64,000 bases of DNA from an uncultured Lachnospiraceae bacterium. Its GTDB lineage: Bacteria > Bacillota > Clostridia > Lachnospirales > Lachnospiraceae. The notes beneath the pieces are model-generated. The model was not told where the DNA came from and did not search any database. It worked only from the letters and a program-made list of their open reading frames with translations. The first letter of the stretch is position 1, and every line of letters begins with the position of its first letter. The stretch covers positions 41,999-105,998 of the forward strand of contig CAJTQO010000006.1 in NCBI GenBank assembly GCA_910578405.1, read 5' to 3'. Position numbers and translations under genes: made by a program. Of the stretch, positions 61,394 to 64,000 are shown one piece after another.

Positions 61394-62815
61394 ATGAAAG
61401 CATTTATGGACAAAGACTTTTTATTAAACACCCCTACCGCTCAGACACTTTACCATGATTATGCCGCCAAAACCCCCATCCTGGACTATCATTGCCACAT
61501 TAATCCACAAGAAATCGCTCAGGACAGGCAGTTTGAAAATATAACCCAGGTATGGCTCGGCGGCGACCATTACAAATGGCGTTTTATGCGTTCCTGCGGC
61601 GTAGAGGAACGCTATATTACAGGAGACGCGCCTGACAAAGAGAAATTTTTCCAATGGGCGCGGGTTCTTGGCAAAGCCATCGGCAATCCGCTCTTCCACT
61701 GGAGCCACCTGGAGCTGCAGCGCTATTTCGGCTACCATGGCGCATTGAATGAAAAAACAGCGGAAGAAGTGTGGAACTTATGCAATGCAAAATTGGCTGA
61801 CGCTTCCATGAGCGCACGCTCCCTTATCCGCCAGTCCAATGTCACTCTCATCTGCACCACCGATGACCCTGCAGACAGCCTGGAATGGCATAAGCAGATT
61901 GCCCAGGACATTTCCTTTGAAGTGCAGGCGCTCCCTGCCTGGAGGCCGGATAAGGCTATGAACCTGGAAAAACCAGACTATATGGATTACTTATCCAAAC
62001 TATCCAACGTCAGTGGAATTGCAATCAATTCCTTCCATACTTTAAAGGAAGCCCTGAGTAACCGCATGGATTTCTTTGCATCTATGGGATGTTGCGTATC
62101 TGATCATGGATTGGAATATTTAATGTATGCCCCTGCTTCTGAGGAAGAGATAGAAGCCATTTTTCAAAAGAGAAGCCAAGCTTCTTCCGGGGATGTAATT
62201 ACAAAAGAAGAAGAATTGAAATTTAAAACCGCCTTCCTGCTTTTTGTAGGCGGGGAATATCAGAAACGAAACTGGGTAATGCAGCTCCATTACGGAACAA
62301 AACGTGATAACAATAAAGCCGTGTACGATAAACTTGGCCCCGATACCGGTTATGACTGCATCAATAACTACACACCTTCTTCCCAGGTGGCTGATTTCTT
62401 AAATGCGCTGGCGGTAAACGGAGCGTTGCCAAAGACCATACTCTACAGCTTAAATCCTAACGATAATGCAGCTATCGGCACCATCCTTGGCTGTTTCCAG
62501 GATTCCACTGCCATAGCAAAAATCCAACAAGGGAGCGCTTGGTGGTTCAATGATCATAAACAGGGCATGACTGAACAGCTTACTTCTCTGGCAAGCTTAG
62601 GCAATCTTTCCGGTTTCGTTGGCATGTTGACCGATTCCAGAAGCTTCTTGTCCTATGTGCGCCATGAATATTTCCGCCGCATCCTATGCAATTATATAGG
62701 AGAATTGGTGGAAAATGGGGAATTCCCGGCAGATATGGACATTTTATCCGAAATTGTCAAGGATATTTCTTATTACAATGCAGTTCGCTACTTTGGTTTT
62801 AAACTTTTGCCATAA
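61394..62815 (+). CDS. uxaC: Glucuronate isomerase (uronate isomerase)
   Basis: 473 residues, full length. Converts D-glucuronate or D-galacturonate to fructuronate or tagaturonate in hexuronate breakdown. Amidohydrolase-type metal site HCHINPQE at about 34-41 and the C-terminal Asp/His residues (ICTTDDPADSLEWH, SDHGLEY) are present. It stands alone: no uxaB, uxuA, kdgK or transport genes are adjacent. GGAGGAA precedes the ATG. Confidence 0.97.
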   Translation: MKAFMDKDFLLNTPTAQTLYHDYAAKTPILDYHCHINPQEIAQDRQFENITQVWLGGDHYKWRFMRSCGVEERYITGDAPDKEKFFQWARVLGKAIGNPLFHWSHLELQRYFGYHGALNEKTAEEVWNLCNAKLADASMSARSLIRQSNVTLICTTDDPADSLEWHKQIAQDISFEVQALPAWRPDKAMNLEKPDYMDYLSKLSNVSGIAINSFHTLKEALSNRMDFFASMGCCVSDHGLEYLMYAPASEEEIEAIFQKRSQASSGDVITKEEELKFKTAFLLFVGGEYQKRNWVMQLHYGTKRDNNKAVYDKLGPDTGYDCINNYTPSSQVADFLNALAVNGALPKTILYSLNPNDNAAIGTILGCFQDSTAIAKIQQGSAWWFNDHKQGMTEQLTSLASLGNLSGFVGMLTDSRSFLSYVRHEYFRRILCNYIGELVENGEFPADMDILSEIVKDISYYNAVRYFGFKLLP

Positions 62816-62820
62816 ATAAT

Positions 62821-62849
62821 AACGGCGCAATTTGTAGGGTTGCGCCGTT
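62821..62849 (+). terminator. Terminator of uxaC
   Basis: Perfect 10-bp arms AACGGCGCAA and TTGCGCCGTT with a nine-base loop, five bases after the stop; the following TTATCTCTGTTTT is only a weak T tract. Could serve the converging kinase gene too. Confidence 0.7.
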
Positions 62850-62917
62850 TATCTCTGTTTTATAATATACTTGCCACCACAAACAGTAACGCGCCTTTCA
62901 GGAAACGCAGGCAAACT

Positions 62918-63712
62918 TTAAAATAATTCATCCAATAAAATGTAATACCGTATTTTCCCCCAATCCGGTTCTATGCCCAATTCACGGAACAGACCGAAAC
63001 TATTGCATTCCAGGCCAGCAAAGTCTCCATCCATCCTATTCCCTTGGAGGCCGTTCTCCGACAGACTGCGGCAGCACAGGGCAATATCGCACCATTTATC
63101 CGCAACGCCTGCCCTGGTCAAATCAATGTATCCCGTTGTCTGCTCTTTTCTGCCAAACAGATTCGGCAGGCAGTAATCCCCATGGGATAAAACAGGCTCT
63201 TCTTCCGGCTTGTTGTCATACAACCATTCCAACAAATTCTCCGGACTGCCAAACCCTCTTTCCCCAAAGGTGCCAGACTCTGCATTTTCTAAATCGACCA
63301 AACCATTTTCCACATTATATTTTGCTCTCTCCAGCTTATTTTTAAGCCTTTGATCCGATGGACAACCTGTAATGTCTGTCTGCCATAATTTTTTCAATCC
63401 GTCGGCAAGCATTTTACACTGCATAACCGGATTTTCCATATACTCCCTGGCACATGCCATCAGTCCGGTCATTCTGTCCATTAGCATATACGATTTGCCA
63501 TTTTCTATTTCATAAGCATAGACTCGCGGAACAGGAAGCCTGCCTTGAAGAAACTGCAGCATATGGTATTCGTTTTCCGCTTCTCCATTTACGTCCTGCA
63601 CCTTTAAAACTCTTTCCTTATAAAAGAAAACCGAAGAGCCTGACATTCCAATGGTATCCGTTTTATAACTTTCCCCCACAATATATTTTTGTATTTTTTC
63701 CGGTAAATACAT
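62918..63712 (-). CDS. APH(3')-III-like aminoglycoside phosphotransferase family kinase
   Basis: 264 residues from ATG 63712 (GGAGGT site), exactly the length of APH(3')-IIIa. Key residues: ATP-binding Lys37 in VLKVQD, catalytic motif HGDYCLPN (His177-Asn184) where APH(3')-IIIa has HGDLGDSN, metal-binding Asp197 in GYIDLTRAGVADKW (APH(3')-IIIa: FIDLGRSGRADKW), and the C-terminal GIEPDWGKIRYYILLDELF, nearly identical to that enzyme. This supports an aminoglycoside 3'-phosphotransferase fold and probably activity, but sequence distance in the N-terminal half means substrate range and any resistance effect are unproven. No mobile-element sequence flanks it; it may be an ordinary chromosomal gene. 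Confidence 0.82.
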   Translation of the reverse strand: MYLPEKIQKYIVGESYKTDTIGMSGSSVFFYKERVLKVQDVNGEAENEYHMLQFLQGRLPVPRVYAYEIENGKSYMLMDRMTGLMACAREYMENPVMQCKMLADGLKKLWQTDITGCPSDQRLKNKLERAKYNVENGLVDLENAESGTFGERGFGSPENLLEWLYDNKPEEEPVLSHGDYCLPNLFGRKEQTTGYIDLTRAGVADKWCDIALCCRSLSENGLQGNRMDGDFAGLECNSFGLFRELGIEPDWGKIRYYILLDELF

Positions 63713-63868
63713 TCTTACCTCCCTGCTTTTTTCGCTTTCTCTCCTATTCCCACCCATTCTACAGACTAAACAAATGAGACATCCCTCCCCTTCATGCCGT
63801 CACTTTCTCAACCTGGAATGCATATGGTTTGCTTCAGGAAAATAACTTATGCTTTTCAGATATGCTAT

Positions 63869-63897
63869 ATACTATCATATGACTTCTTTTCACGCAA
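63869..63897 (-). promoter_or_regulatory. Promoter candidate for the APH(3')-like gene
   Basis: Minus strand -35 TTGCGT (63892-63897), 17-base spacer, -10 TAGTAT (63869-63874), about 150 bases upstream of the ATG. The right end of the window holds no other recognised feature. Confidence 0.4.
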
Positions 63898-64000
63898 TGA
63901 AATATGGGGAAATCCGCGCATTTAGCTGCCTTCTCTTAAGGAACGGCTAGTGTTCCATCCGGTCAGAAATTAGATTTGTGAACCGCCTGTTTCGCACCAC

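Noticed and set aside
1..64000. Prophage, insertion sequences, tRNA and rRNA genes
   Set aside because: None recognised on either strand; a search with tRNAscan and an IS database would be the decisive check.

Overview
The window looks like a chromosome segment of an anaerobic, spore-forming gut Firmicute, most likely a Lachnospiraceae member (inference). Supporting signs are Clostridia-type gene order and content: tig-clpP-clpX-lon-ysxC, a GerW/YtfJ sporulation protein, a YloU-YloV (FakA) pair beside recG and rpmB, a group B-like [FeFe] hydrogenase, ATP-dependent PEP carboxykinase, Gx-transporter/NusG-II genes and a 'CCCG' high-cysteine protein. Ribosome binding sites are strong AGGAGG-type. 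No rRNA, tRNA, CRISPR, prophage or insertion sequence was recognised. Nearly all genes lie on the minus strand; rpmB, a DUF1292 gene, tmcAL, uxaC and one doubtful small ORF are on plus.

Layout. 1-8.6 kb: a truncated YtvI-like permease, then the protein quality-control and assembly block (ysxC, lon, clpX, clpP, tig) and a DegV/FakB-like fatty-acid-binding protein behind a strong promoter and a 32-bp palindrome. 8.9-13.4 kb: recG, fakA-like yloV, yloU and, divergently, rpmB. 13.5-19.7 kb: a J-domain coiled-coil protein, a 46-residue membrane protein, gerW, a DUF2953 protein, a hypothetical protein, and a class B PBP/SEDS pair for peptidoglycan synthesis. 19.8-27.2 kb: U32 peptidase, zapA, ruvB-ruvA, a Gx transporter with a NusG-II protein, a DUF4037 protein and a TPR protein. 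27.4-33.7 kb: amino-acid synthesis (leuD, leuC, a variant cysteine synthase, ilvC, ilvN), interrupted by DUF2809 and DUF3737 genes. 33.8-37.3 kb: a cysteine-rich repeat protein, a DUF5662 protein, a GlgX-like GH13 protein that lacks its catalytic residues, and a DUF1292 protein. 37.4-47.5 kb: UvrD-type helicase, gltX, [FeFe] hydrogenase, a diiron-like helical protein, an HELAH membrane protein, a zinc-ribbon/TPR membrane protein, a second DUF4037 protein and metA. 47.6-57.4 kb: ligA, an RluF/RluB-type pseudouridine synthase, pckA, aminopeptidase P, deoC and a chemoreceptor. 57.4-64 kb: an unexplained 0.5-kb element, a GT39-like membrane glycosyltransferase, tmcAL, uxaC and an APH(3')-III-like kinase.

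Most genes are housekeeping. The most unusual observations are the GlgX-like protein with all four GH13 active-site regions altered, the 57.4-57.9 kb element with a long nested inverted repeat in front of a small ORF, the DUF4037 paralogue whose DxD motif reads DHM, the palindromic operator candidate at the degV promoter, and a full-length chromosomal relative of APH(3')-IIIa. All calls come from reading the sequence; no database search was made.
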